A stretch of 13,408 nt of DNA from DAOLOF01 sp964463605 (lineage in GTDB: Bacteria; Patescibacteriota; Microgenomatia; UBA1400; PJMF01): positions 1-13,408 of the forward strand of contig CAYXBZ010000025.1 in assembly GCA_964463605.1 (NCBI GenBank), in the 5' to 3' direction. Shown here one piece after another: positions 1 through 6,914 of the stretch; position 1 is the stretch's first letter; each line of letters begins with the position of its first letter. The notes beneath the pieces were generated by a model. It ran no database searches. It was not told the origin of the DNA and worked only from the letters and a program-made list of their open reading frames with translations. Position numbers and translations under genes: made by a program.

Positions 1-249
1 TAACGTGACAATAATTCATATTATAAGATATTAGCTAATACTTTTCTATATATATTTGATAAGTAGAGAGAGAAGATTTGGGGCTATCTTCAGCTGGATG
101 GAATATATGTAGTGTTTGCCCATAGGTCTTACAAAAACAACAAAAAAACTTATCAATATTTACGATACAAAACACCCATTCAAGCTGTGCAATTACTTCT
201 AAGTTAAAAAATCAGCTTATTTCAAATGTGTATACCAGGATAAGGTTTT
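1..249. other. Upstream intergenic stretch, no gene seen
   Basis: This AT-rich stretch at the left edge has frequent stops in all frames. I see no tRNA, recognisable protein, repeat array or convincing terminator hairpin. It is probably the spacer between an unseen upstream gene and the carboxylase operon promoter. Confidence 0.5.
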
Positions 250-278
250 TTGACATAAATTAAGATTGAGTATAGAAT
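250..278 (+). promoter_or_regulatory. Sigma70-type promoter of the citrate-synthase-like/carboxylase operon
   Basis: A perfect -35 box TTGACA (250-255) is followed after exactly 17 bases by TAGAAT (273-278), one mismatch from TATAAT. Transcription would start near 285, leaving an untranslated leader of about 58 bases before the ATG at 343. It is among the best-matching promoters in the window. No other convincing promoter lies inside the downstream gene series, so all five genes may depend on it. Confidence 0.72.
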
Positions 279-342
279 GGTAAAAATTTATAGAATCCTG
301 GATAGGTATTTAGCTTGATAAATAGCTGTTACAAAAGGTTCT

Positions 343-1599
343 ATGACAACAAAAACAAATCTCTCGGGTAAATCGTACAACGAGGGACGCGAGAAAACAC
401 TGATAATTGATCCTTCTAAAGGTTGTGGCGTCCAATTTACATTCAATTCTTCAAGTTTATCAAAGATCAATCCTCAAGCAAAAACTAATGGTGGCAAAAT
501 TTTTATGCGAGACTTGTCTTTGTTAGATGAGTTTGTCAAGCTTGAGTATGAAAATGCAATTGTTTATTTTTTAACTAATGACAAAAAGTATCTTGACTCA
601 AATGAGACGACTTTTTTATTCAAGAAATTTCGAGAAACTAATCAAATTGCTGATCAAATATTGGCAATTCCAGATTTGGAAAAAAGGCCAGGTGAATTGT
701 TGTCAATACTAATACATTCGTTAGCTTATCAGCCCGCAGTTGAGAAATTATCCAAACTTGAGCAGAATATTCAATTAATTTCTGGCTCAGCAGTTTTTGC
801 CTGTGAAATTCTCAATAAATATTTTGGAAGGACAAGCGTAAAACCCGATCCCGAATTGTCTCATGTTGAGAATATTCTCTATATGATAGGTAAAGATCAC
901 CAAGATCAAAAACTAGTCAAGTATATCACTAAAATGATGCTGGCTTGGACAGATTTGGGATTAGCACCTTCAGCCGTACCAATGAGAGCTAATGCTGCAG
1001 TAGAAACGGACATATATACGGCGCTATCAGCTGGAATTGGTAATATGACTGGCAGAGCTCATACCTCAGCGAGAGTAGACGTTGTCTGTCAGTTTAATGA
1101 ATATGTACGTTATTTAGAAAAAAATGGCATTATTTTTCCTCTTGAGAATGGTAATAGAAATAAGGCAAAAGAATTACTTCTAAATCTAATTCAAAAAGAA
1201 ATTAATAATGGCAAAAGAATTAAAGGATTCGGTCACTGGTTTTTCAGGGGGTTGGATAAAAAGGGGTTTGACCCTCGTATTCAATTGGTTGAGGATGCAA
1301 TTAATGATATATACCCAAACAACGATTATTTAAAGCTTGCTGAGATTTTAAGAGAAATTTTTTCAGATGGTAATTTATTAAAGAAGGACAAGGTATTTCA
1401 ATTGCCTCCAAACTCCGATCTTTACTGGGCAGCTTTTCTGATGGAATTTTATCATGAATATAATCAATCAAACTTAGTTGCAAAAGCAGCTCCAATGCTA
1501 AACTTACTATCCAGAATTCCCGGTTTAATTGCCCAGTATCGAGAACAAGAGGGCCAAAGTATTAGAATGAGGCCTTGGTATACCAGTAACTTAAAATAA
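343..1599 (+). CDS. Divergent citrate-synthase-family enzyme
   Basis: This 418-residue protein has the citrate synthase fold, whose members condense acetyl-CoA with a 2-oxoacid (citrate, 2-methylcitrate) or cleave citryl-CoA. The C-terminal half carries the family motifs: catalytic His240 (in GRAHTSA, for the usual GPxHGGA), catalytic His298 in GFGH, Arg312 in DPR, Asp359 in NSDL, Arg391 and Arg410 in RP near the end. The oxaloacetate-binding His of the usual (A)DHxxNAS motif is Leu205 (DLGLAPS), and the residue after GFGH is Trp299 where Arg is common. The first 110 residues match nothing I recognise. The start is supported by AAAAGG four bases upstream. It is the first gene of the operon, 74 bases before the biotin carboxylase, suggesting a shared acyl-CoA pathway. 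The family is fairly sure. The reaction is not: citrate synthase, methylcitrate synthase or citryl-CoA lyase-like activity are all possible. Confidence 0.8.
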   Translation: MTTKTNLSGKSYNEGREKTLIIDPSKGCGVQFTFNSSSLSKINPQAKTNGGKIFMRDLSLLDEFVKLEYENAIVYFLTNDKKYLDSNETTFLFKKFRETNQIADQILAIPDLEKRPGELLSILIHSLAYQPAVEKLSKLEQNIQLISGSAVFACEILNKYFGRTSVKPDPELSHVENILYMIGKDHQDQKLVKYITKMMLAWTDLGLAPSAVPMRANAAVETDIYTALSAGIGNMTGRAHTSARVDVVCQFNEYVRYLEKNGIIFPLENGNRNKAKELLLNLIQKEINNGKRIKGFGHWFFRGLDKKGFDPRIQLVEDAINDIYPNNDYLKLAEILREIFSDGNLLKKDKVFQLPPNSDLYWAAFLMEFYHEYNQSNLVAKAAPMLNLLSRIPGLIAQYREQEGQSIRMRPWYTSNLK

Positions 1600-1673
1600 C
1601 AAATCACTGTTTAAAAATCCTTATCTTTGATGTGCTAATCGATCAAAAAAAGAGCTAACTAATTGAAGAGAAA

Positions 1674-3161
1674 ATGATAAAGAGATTGTTGATTGCAAAT
1701 AGAGGAGAAATTGCCCAACGAATTATATGTGCCTGTCGTGCTTTAAATATTGAGGTGGGAGTAATTTTTTCGCAAGAAGATAGCGATTCTCTGGCCGTTA
1801 AGAATGCTGATGAAGCTTATCTTCTAGATTCGAGGGACAATACAAATGTTTATCTAGATATTAATCAAATAATTACTATCGCAATCGAGAGGAGCTATGA
1901 TGCAATACATCCCGGATATGGATTTTTGTCAGAAAATTCAGAATTTGTTCAAGAATGTGAAAAAAATAACATAATTTTTATTGGACCTGATTCAAAAACA
2001 GTTGAGTTAGCTAGTCACAAGAATTTAACCAAAAAAATAGCAAAAAAATGTGGCATTCCTATAATTAAAGAATTTAAGCCAAATGAATTGAAGAAAGCTG
2101 ACTATCCTCTTCTATTAAAGAATACAGTGGGCGGAGGAGGAAGAGGTATTAGAGTGTTAAATGATAAAAAAGATTTTAAAAGATTGCATGAACTAGTTAA
2201 AAGAGAGAGCAATCAAACTTGCGGTAGGCAAAAGGTTTTAGTTGAAAAATTTATTCCAAATGCAAGACATATTGAGATTCAAATTTTGGCGGACAAATTC
2301 GGAAAGATTATACATTTATTTGAAAGAGAATGTTCCGTTCAAAGAAGAAATCAGAAAATAGTTGAAGAAGCTCCCTCAACGAGCATTCAGGAAGAAATTA
2401 AAAGAAAGTTGCGAAAATATGCAAAAGCTCTTGCAAGAGAAATAAACTATGTCAACGCAGGAACGTTTGAGTTTTTAGTTTCTCAAGATAACCACATTTT
2501 TTTCCTAGAGGTTAACCCTCGCATTCAAGTTGAACATACTGTTACAGAAGAGATAACTGGCATAGATATTGTAAAAGAACAAATAACAATTGCAGAAGGA
2601 AAACATCTCTCATTTAAACAGAGTGAAGTGAAGAGTAAAGGACATGCAATGGAGTGTCGCATTACAACAGAAAATGTAATGAATAATCTTTCTCCAACAA
2701 CTGGGAAGATTGTACAATGCATTTTCCCGATGGGAAAAGATATTAGAATAGATGGCGATGTCTTTGCTGGAAAAACAATATATTCAAATTATGATTCCTT
2801 ATTATTTAAATTGATAGTTTGGGCGGAAAATCGACAAAATGTTATTTCGAGGATGAGGCAAATCTTAGAAGAAATCGAAATAATTGGTGTTAGCACAAAT
2901 CTTTGTTTGCTAAAAGCAATTCTTTCAAATAGTGATTTTCATAATAATCAAGTTTTCACTAATTTTTTAAAGCGCCAACAAATTCTTGAAAAAGCTCAAG
3001 AGTTTGAAGAAGCCAAAAGAAACTGTGATGAGATAGATTTTAGAGAGTTAGAATCACGGAAAATCGCCTTAATTGCAGCCTCGATCTATCAAAAGATGGA
3101 GGGCGAATTATCATCCAAGACTACCCTGTGGACTCAGAAAGCACGGATGGTTCATAACTAA
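1674..3161 (+). CDS. accC: Biotin carboxylase subunit of an acyl-CoA carboxylase
   Basis: This 495-residue cytoplasmic ATP-grasp enzyme carboxylates the biotin of its carrier protein using ATP and bicarbonate. The N-terminal domain opens with ANRGEIA (8-14) and contains HPGYGFLSEN (79-88). The ATP-grasp domain has Lys116, Lys149, the glycine loop GGGGRG (153-158), Lys228, Glu266, Glu279 and NPRIQVEH (281-288, with catalytic Arg283 and Glu287). The C-terminal domain has YDSLLFKL (373-380). All catalytic residues expected from E. coli AccC are present. The spelling NPRIQVEHTVTE recalls pyruvate carboxylase A subunits more than AccC, so the partner carboxyltransferase must define the substrate. 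A tail of about 50 residues extends beyond the usual AccC end. GAAGAG upstream of the ATG is at best a weak ribosome site. The next gene starts one base after the stop, so coupled translation is likely. Confidence 0.93.
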   Translation: MIKRLLIANRGEIAQRIICACRALNIEVGVIFSQEDSDSLAVKNADEAYLLDSRDNTNVYLDINQIITIAIERSYDAIHPGYGFLSENSEFVQECEKNNIIFIGPDSKTVELASHKNLTKKIAKKCGIPIIKEFKPNELKKADYPLLLKNTVGGGGRGIRVLNDKKDFKRLHELVKRESNQTCGRQKVLVEKFIPNARHIEIQILADKFGKIIHLFERECSVQRRNQKIVEEAPSTSIQEEIKRKLRKYAKALAREINYVNAGTFEFLVSQDNHIFFLEVNPRIQVEHTVTEEITGIDIVKEQITIAEGKHLSFKQSEVKSKGHAMECRITTENVMNNLSPTTGKIVQCIFPMGKDIRIDGDVFAGKTIYSNYDSLLFKLIVWAENRQNVISRMRQILEEIEIIGVSTNLCLLKAILSNSDFHNNQVFTNFLKRQQILEKAQEFEEAKRNCDEIDFRELESRKIALIAASIYQKMEGELSSKTTLWTQKARMVHN

Positions 3162-3162
3162 A

Positions 3163-4635
3163 ATGGATAGCCATCGCAAACAAATACAACAACACACCAG
3201 TGATAGTGACGCTAGGAAAAGAATAACTAAGTTATTGGATAAGGACAGTTTCGTTGAGTTTCATGCTTTTGTTAAATCGAGGATTGTAGAATCAGATAAA
3301 TTAGTAAACGATGGTGTTGTTACAGGTGCCGGTCTAATTAATCAGCGAAAAGTATTTATTTATGCTCAGAATTTTTTGGAAATGGGTGGTTCTTTGGGAG
3401 AAATGCAAGCTAGGAAAATTGTATATGTGTATGAATTGGCATTAAAAACTGGTTGCCCAGTTATTTCAATGTTGAATAGTGTTGGTGCCAGAATACAGGA
3501 GGGAATTCATTCCTTGGATGGATATGGAGAGATCTTTAAGCGAATTGTTCGAGCTAGTGGCAAACTACCCCAAATATCAATAGTTACGGGACCCTGTGCA
3601 GGAGGAGCAGCTTACAGCTCGGCTCTGACTGATTTTGTTTTTTTAATTAAAGATAAAAGCCAAATGTTCATCACTGGGCCTAAAATAATTGATTCAGTAA
3701 TGGGAGAAAAGATTGGCATCGAAGAATTGGGGGGAGCCAAAATTCATAGCGAAACAAGTGGAGTCGCTCATTTTTTAAGCAAAGATGAAGATTGTTGCTT
3801 TGCAAAAGTTAGGCAGTTACTTGAGTATCTTCCGCCCAATAATTTAGATGATCCCCCTATCTACTTTTCTGATGATTCCTCAGATAGATACTGTGAAAAC
3901 TTGGAAGCCATTGTTCCTTCAGATTCTTCGAAGACCTATGATATTCTTCGAGTTATTACTTCAATTTTTGACGATCAGTCTTTTTTGGAAATACAGAAAG
4001 ATTATGCTAGGAATGTGGTTGTTGGGTTAGCTAGATTAATGGGAAAAACGGTGGGAGTAGTTGCCACACAACCTAGAGTTAAAGCTGGTTGTTTAGATAT
4101 AAATTCTAGTACCAAGATTGCAAAATTTGTTCAATTTTGTGATTGTTTTAATGTTCCCATTATTAATTTAGTGGATGTTCCTGGATATTTGCCTGGTGTC
4201 AGTGAGGAAAAAGGTGGAATCATTCGACACGGAGCTAAGTTATTATATGCTTATGGCGATGCTCAAGTTCCAAAAATATCAATCATTCTAAGAAAAGCTT
4301 ATGGAGGAGCTTATATTGCTATGGCCTCAAAAGGCCTTGGATATGATTGCGTATTAGCTTGGCCAGAAGCAGAAATTGGAGTAATGGGTGCAAAGCAAGC
4401 ATTATATCTATTTAAGGCAGATGAGATAACCAAGATGAGTAAAAAAGATTTTGAAATGAAATTACAAGAATACAACAATGAACACCTAAATATATATAAA
4501 GCAGCTGGAACCGATAAGATTGATAAATTGATAGAAAGGAGAGAAACAAGAAAGGTGCTGATATCTATCTTAAATGTGCTTGGGAGTAAAACTTATGTAT
4601 CAACTGGTAGGAGGCATGGGAATATTCCGCTGTAA
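3163..4635 (+). CDS. Acyl-CoA carboxylase carboxyltransferase (PccB/AccD5 type)
   Basis: This 490-residue protein transfers CO2 from carboxybiotin to an acyl-CoA, giving malonyl-CoA or methylmalonyl-CoA. Both crotonase-like halves sit in one chain, as in PccB. The N half has GARIQEG (108-114) and the oxyanion loop GPCAGGAAYSSALTDF (143-158). The C half has DVPGYLPG (338-345), GGIIRHGAKLLYA (351-363) and the second loop RKAYGGAYIAM (377-387). Ile385 falls where Streptomyces PccB, as I recall, has the specificity residue Asp422 and the acetyl-CoA-accepting AccB has Ile. That leans toward acetyl-CoA but does not prove it. I chose ATG 3163 because the family homology begins right after it. A TTG at 3073 would add 30 residues overlapping the previous gene with no family similarity. 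There is no membrane decarboxylase subunit nearby, so a sodium-pumping decarboxylase is unlikely. Confidence 0.92.
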   Translation: MDSHRKQIQQHTSDSDARKRITKLLDKDSFVEFHAFVKSRIVESDKLVNDGVVTGAGLINQRKVFIYAQNFLEMGGSLGEMQARKIVYVYELALKTGCPVISMLNSVGARIQEGIHSLDGYGEIFKRIVRASGKLPQISIVTGPCAGGAAYSSALTDFVFLIKDKSQMFITGPKIIDSVMGEKIGIEELGGAKIHSETSGVAHFLSKDEDCCFAKVRQLLEYLPPNNLDDPPIYFSDDSSDRYCENLEAIVPSDSSKTYDILRVITSIFDDQSFLEIQKDYARNVVVGLARLMGKTVGVVATQPRVKAGCLDINSSTKIAKFVQFCDCFNVPIINLVDVPGYLPGVSEEKGGIIRHGAKLLYAYGDAQVPKISIILRKAYGGAYIAMASKGLGYDCVLAWPEAEIGVMGAKQALYLFKADEITKMSKKDFEMKLQEYNNEHLNIYKAAGTDKIDKLIERRETRKVLISILNVLGSKTYVSTGRRHGNIPL

Positions 4636-5051
4636 TGAAACAAATAGTAATTGACTTCAACAATTATTTAATTCGGATATATAGATTTAGGCAAATTAAA
4701 AAAATTAGTATAACTCATAGTAATAAAACAAGTGAGTATGATTATATTTCTTTATGTGACTACTTCGAATATGAGCAAGTTCTATATCCCAAAATTAAGG
4801 AGGATTCATTGTTGCAATCTGTTGATCAGATCATAGTTAAATCTGATATTTTGGGGATAGTATCTATTGTTTTGGTCAAAGAAAATCAACTTGTTAAAAA
4901 AGATGATGTTCTTTTGTGTGTATCTGCTATGAAAAGTGAAAACGAAATATTGGCGCCAATTAGTGGTTTTATCAAAAAAATTTATGTTAAAGAAGGTGAA
5001 ACAATTGATCAAAATTCTAATTTAGTTGAAATAATTAATGAAGATTTATAG
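4635..5051 (+). CDS. Biotin carboxyl carrier protein
   Basis: This 138-residue protein would carry biotin between the carboxylase and the carboxyltransferase. The C-terminal biotinyl domain (about 65-138) has the paired-hammerhead pattern: SDILGIVSIVLVKENQLVKK, then the biotinylation site SAMKSENEI with Lys100, then APISGFIKKIYVKEGETI. The residue after the lysine is Ser101, where nearly all carriers have Met (AMKM) or another hydrophobic residue. The first 60 residues match nothing I recognise; they may dock the other subunits. Its ATG overlaps the carboxyltransferase stop in TAATG, so translation is probably coupled. An AGGAGG lies about 20 bases upstream, too far to act as a normal ribosome site. 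The domain is clear. Whether the altered site is biotinylated normally is not. Confidence 0.88.
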   Translation: MKQIVIDFNNYLIRIYRFRQIKKISITHSNKTSEYDYISLCDYFEYEQVLYPKIKEDSLLQSVDQIIVKSDILGIVSIVLVKENQLVKKDDVLLCVSAMKSENEILAPISGFIKKIYVKEGETIDQNSNLVEIINEDL

Positions 5052-5709
5052 CTATAGTCTTTTAAGCTCTACTAACCATCAAGCTGAAAAACTTGTTTTA
5101 ACCAATTCTTCTTCTCTTCCGTTTGTTGTAACTAGCCTAAAGCAATATGCGGGAGAAGGTCGTAAGGGGGAAGATTATTATTGCCCTGAGGGGGGTTTAT
5201 GGTTTACGTTAGTTGATAAATATCGTAACAATGTTGGGAACAGATACTCCATGTTAAGTGCAGTTATTCTGACTGAATTATTGCAAGAAATGCATATTAA
5301 ATCAGAAATTAAGTGGCCTAATGATGTGCTAATTGATCAAAAAAAAATCGCTGGTATTATGACTAAAATTAAAACAGATTATATTTCGATAGGAGTGGGA
5401 ATTAATACAAATATTCATTGTTTTGGGAGTATTGCAGATACTTGCACTAGTGTTTTGTTGGAAACCGGAAAAAAGATCGACAATTATCAATTATTAGAAA
5501 AGTTTGGAGATAAATACCAAAAGGCAGTAATAAACAGAGAAACAACAATTGAAAAATGTAGAGAAAAGTTAATATGGATCGGGTCAAGAGTAAGTGTGCA
5601 ACTGGCAGATAAGCAAATAATCAGAGGGATATTCAGAGGTATTACAGACGAAGGCTTTGCCCTAATAGACCAAACAATTGTGTGTGATGGCCAACTAAGG
5701 CTAAGCTAA
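5038..5709 (+). CDS. birA: Biotin-protein ligase, monofunctional (no DNA-binding domain)
   Basis: This 223-residue enzyme activates biotin with ATP and attaches it to the carrier lysine. It begins directly with the catalytic domain (SSTN at 10-13), so it lacks the winged-helix repressor domain of E. coli BirA. The biotin-binding loop reads QYAGEGRKGEDYY (36-48) where the usual pattern is QxxGRGRxGRxW. The key Arg (Arg42, equivalent to BirA Arg118) is kept, but two flanking arginines are Glu40 and Glu45 and the Trp is Tyr. GGLWFT (52-57), KWPNDV (92-97, catalytic Lys92) and KKIAGI (102-107) are intact, and an SH3-like C-terminal domain follows from about 178. The start overlaps the carrier gene by 14 bases, tying it to this carboxylase. 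It is probably dedicated to the neighbouring carrier. Confidence 0.88.
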   Translation: MKIYSYSLLSSTNHQAEKLVLTNSSSLPFVVTSLKQYAGEGRKGEDYYCPEGGLWFTLVDKYRNNVGNRYSMLSAVILTELLQEMHIKSEIKWPNDVLIDQKKIAGIMTKIKTDYISIGVGINTNIHCFGSIADTCTSVLLETGKKIDNYQLLEKFGDKYQKAVINRETTIEKCREKLIWIGSRVSVQLADKQIIRGIFRGITDEGFALIDQTIVCDGQLRLS

Positions 5710-5751
5710 ATAACAACTGACAAAAGCAAATTCAGCCACGAGCAATAATTG

Positions 5752-6762
5752 TTAATCAGCCATTGGTAATAGAGGACTTTCTGCCTCTAAGGCTATCTTG
5801 GAAAGATATTGAACTGCTTCAATGGGATACTTTCCAGCCGCACTCTCTCCAGAAAGCATAATAGAATTGCTCCCAAGCAAAATGGCTGTGGTTACATCAC
5901 TTACTTCGGCTCTAGTTGGCTGTGGTTGATCCATCATGGACTGAAGCATTTCAGTGGCAGTAATTACTGGAACATTTGCTTCTACGCACTTTTTTGTTAA
6001 ATAGCGCTGAGCTATGTGAACTTTTTCTAAACCTAGTTCAACTCCCAGACCACCTCTGGCAATCATAACTTCATCAACAACTGATAATATTTCATCGATG
6101 TTATCAATACCCTGCTGATCTTCAATTTTTGCAACTAGTTTCAGTTTATCTCCTATGAAATCTTTCACCAATCTGGCAGCATCTCCACTCTGAATAAAGG
6201 AGGCTGAAACAGAATCCCAGCCAGTTTCCATGCCGTGCTTGAGGTTGATCATGTCATTTTCAGTTAAAACTTGGCATGTATGACTTGCCCCAGGCAAGTT
6301 TAGGGCTTTGCAGGGTTTGATTACCTGACCAGCAATGACTCTACAATGCATTTGATCGCCCTCAATTTTCTCCAATTTTAGCTCTACGTCACCGTCACCA
6401 ACTACCATTTTCTGTCCTATGTCAAGACATTGATATAAATCTGAATAATTTGCAGGATAAACTGGATCTTTTTGTGTGTTGCCGATAACAACGATGTCAT
6501 CTTTTTTGATTGGTAGAGGGTTTGGAAACTTGTTTAATCTTACTTCAGGTCCTTTCACATCAATCATTAACTCTACATCTTCTGAAATGCTTCTTACTAA
6601 TTCTTTAACTTTATCAAGTTCTTTTGGATTGGCAAACGCTCCATTAACTCTTGCAACATTCATTCCAGCATCGATCATGCCTTTCATCACTTCGTGGCTC
6701 CAACTTGATGGACCAATTGTGCAAATAATTTTTGTTTTTTTTAATTTTTGGGAGGTCATCAT
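5752..6762 (-). CDS. pyk: Pyruvate-kinase-like protein lacking the C-terminal domain
   Basis: Pyruvate kinase makes pyruvate and ATP from phosphoenolpyruvate and ADP. This copy has 336 residues against about 470 for the family. The barrel (A) and lid (B, about 73-165) domains are present: KIICTIGPSS (11-20), IDVKGPEVR (67-75), GDGDVEL (122-128), KALNLPG (152-158), AKIED (211-215), PVITATEML (265-273), PTRAEVSDV (282-290) and LSGESAAGKYP (303-313). The effector-binding C domain is absent and the 42 bases beyond the stop hold no remnant. Two key positions differ. The metal-binding Asp of ARGDLG is Gly238 (ARGGLG), and the potassium-site Ser after the Arg-x-Asn pair is Ala42. Glu214, Lys212, Thr270, Asp68, Arg38 and Asn40 remain. 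It may be a weak, altered or non-catalytic paralogue. No Shine-Dalgarno is evident; the first of two adjacent ATGs was taken. It converges on the biotin-ligase gene. Confidence 0.85.
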   Translation of the reverse strand: MMTSQKLKKTKIICTIGPSSWSHEVMKGMIDAGMNVARVNGAFANPKELDKVKELVRSISEDVELMIDVKGPEVRLNKFPNPLPIKKDDIVVIGNTQKDPVYPANYSDLYQCLDIGQKMVVGDGDVELKLEKIEGDQMHCRVIAGQVIKPCKALNLPGASHTCQVLTENDMINLKHGMETGWDSVSASFIQSGDAARLVKDFIGDKLKLVAKIEDQQGIDNIDEILSVVDEVMIARGGLGVELGLEKVHIAQRYLTKKCVEANVPVITATEMLQSMMDQPQPTRAEVSDVTTAILLGSNSIMLSGESAAGKYPIEAVQYLSKIALEAESPLLPMAD

Positions 6763-6877
6763 TTTATCTTTTTTATGAAATAATTAATATTAAATAATTA
6801 TTTAAGAATGAATTATTAATGAGAGTTTAAAGAAATTTCCTTGGTGTGTTGCAGATAAAGCTGTTTTTGCAAAGTCA

Positions 6878-6905
6878 AGTATAGCAGCAATGCGCTTTAA
6901 GTCAA
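6878..6905 (-). promoter_or_regulatory. Promoter of the pyruvate-kinase-like gene
   Basis: Reading the minus strand, TTGACT (6905-6900) is followed after 16 bases by TATACT (6883-6878), preceded by TGC, which makes an extended -10. Transcription would start near 6871, leaving a leader of about 108 bases before the ATG at 6762. The octamer CTTGACTT occurs twice in direct orientation 27 bases apart (6899-6906 and 6872-6879). One copy overlaps the -35 box and the other runs from the -10 box to the start site, so a regulator site is possible. Confidence 0.6.
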
Positions 6906-6914
6906 GAAAATGAA

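Noticed and set aside
1626..1647. Inverted repeat TTTGAT/ATCAAA between the citrate-synthase-like and biotin carboxylase genes
   Set aside because: Six A/T-rich pairs with a 10-base loop and no T-run after it; too weak for a terminator and expected by chance in AT-rich DNA.
2525..2722. Minus-strand open frame inside the biotin carboxylase gene
   Set aside because: It lies wholly within a strongly conserved gene on the other strand and its product resembles nothing.
3073..3162. N-terminal extension of the carboxyltransferase from a TTG at 3073
   Set aside because: The 30 added residues overlap the biotin carboxylase gene and resemble no carboxyltransferase; ATG 3163 matches the family start.
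3163..4635. Sodium-pumping methylmalonyl-CoA or glutaconyl-CoA decarboxylase
   Set aside because: No membrane beta subunit is present, and an ATP-dependent biotin carboxylase is encoded directly upstream, so a carboxylase is the simpler reading.
5711..5754. Terminator between the convergent biotin-ligase and pyruvate-kinase-like genes
   Set aside because: TAACAA and TTGTTA could pair only across a loop of about 32 bases with no GC stem or T-run.
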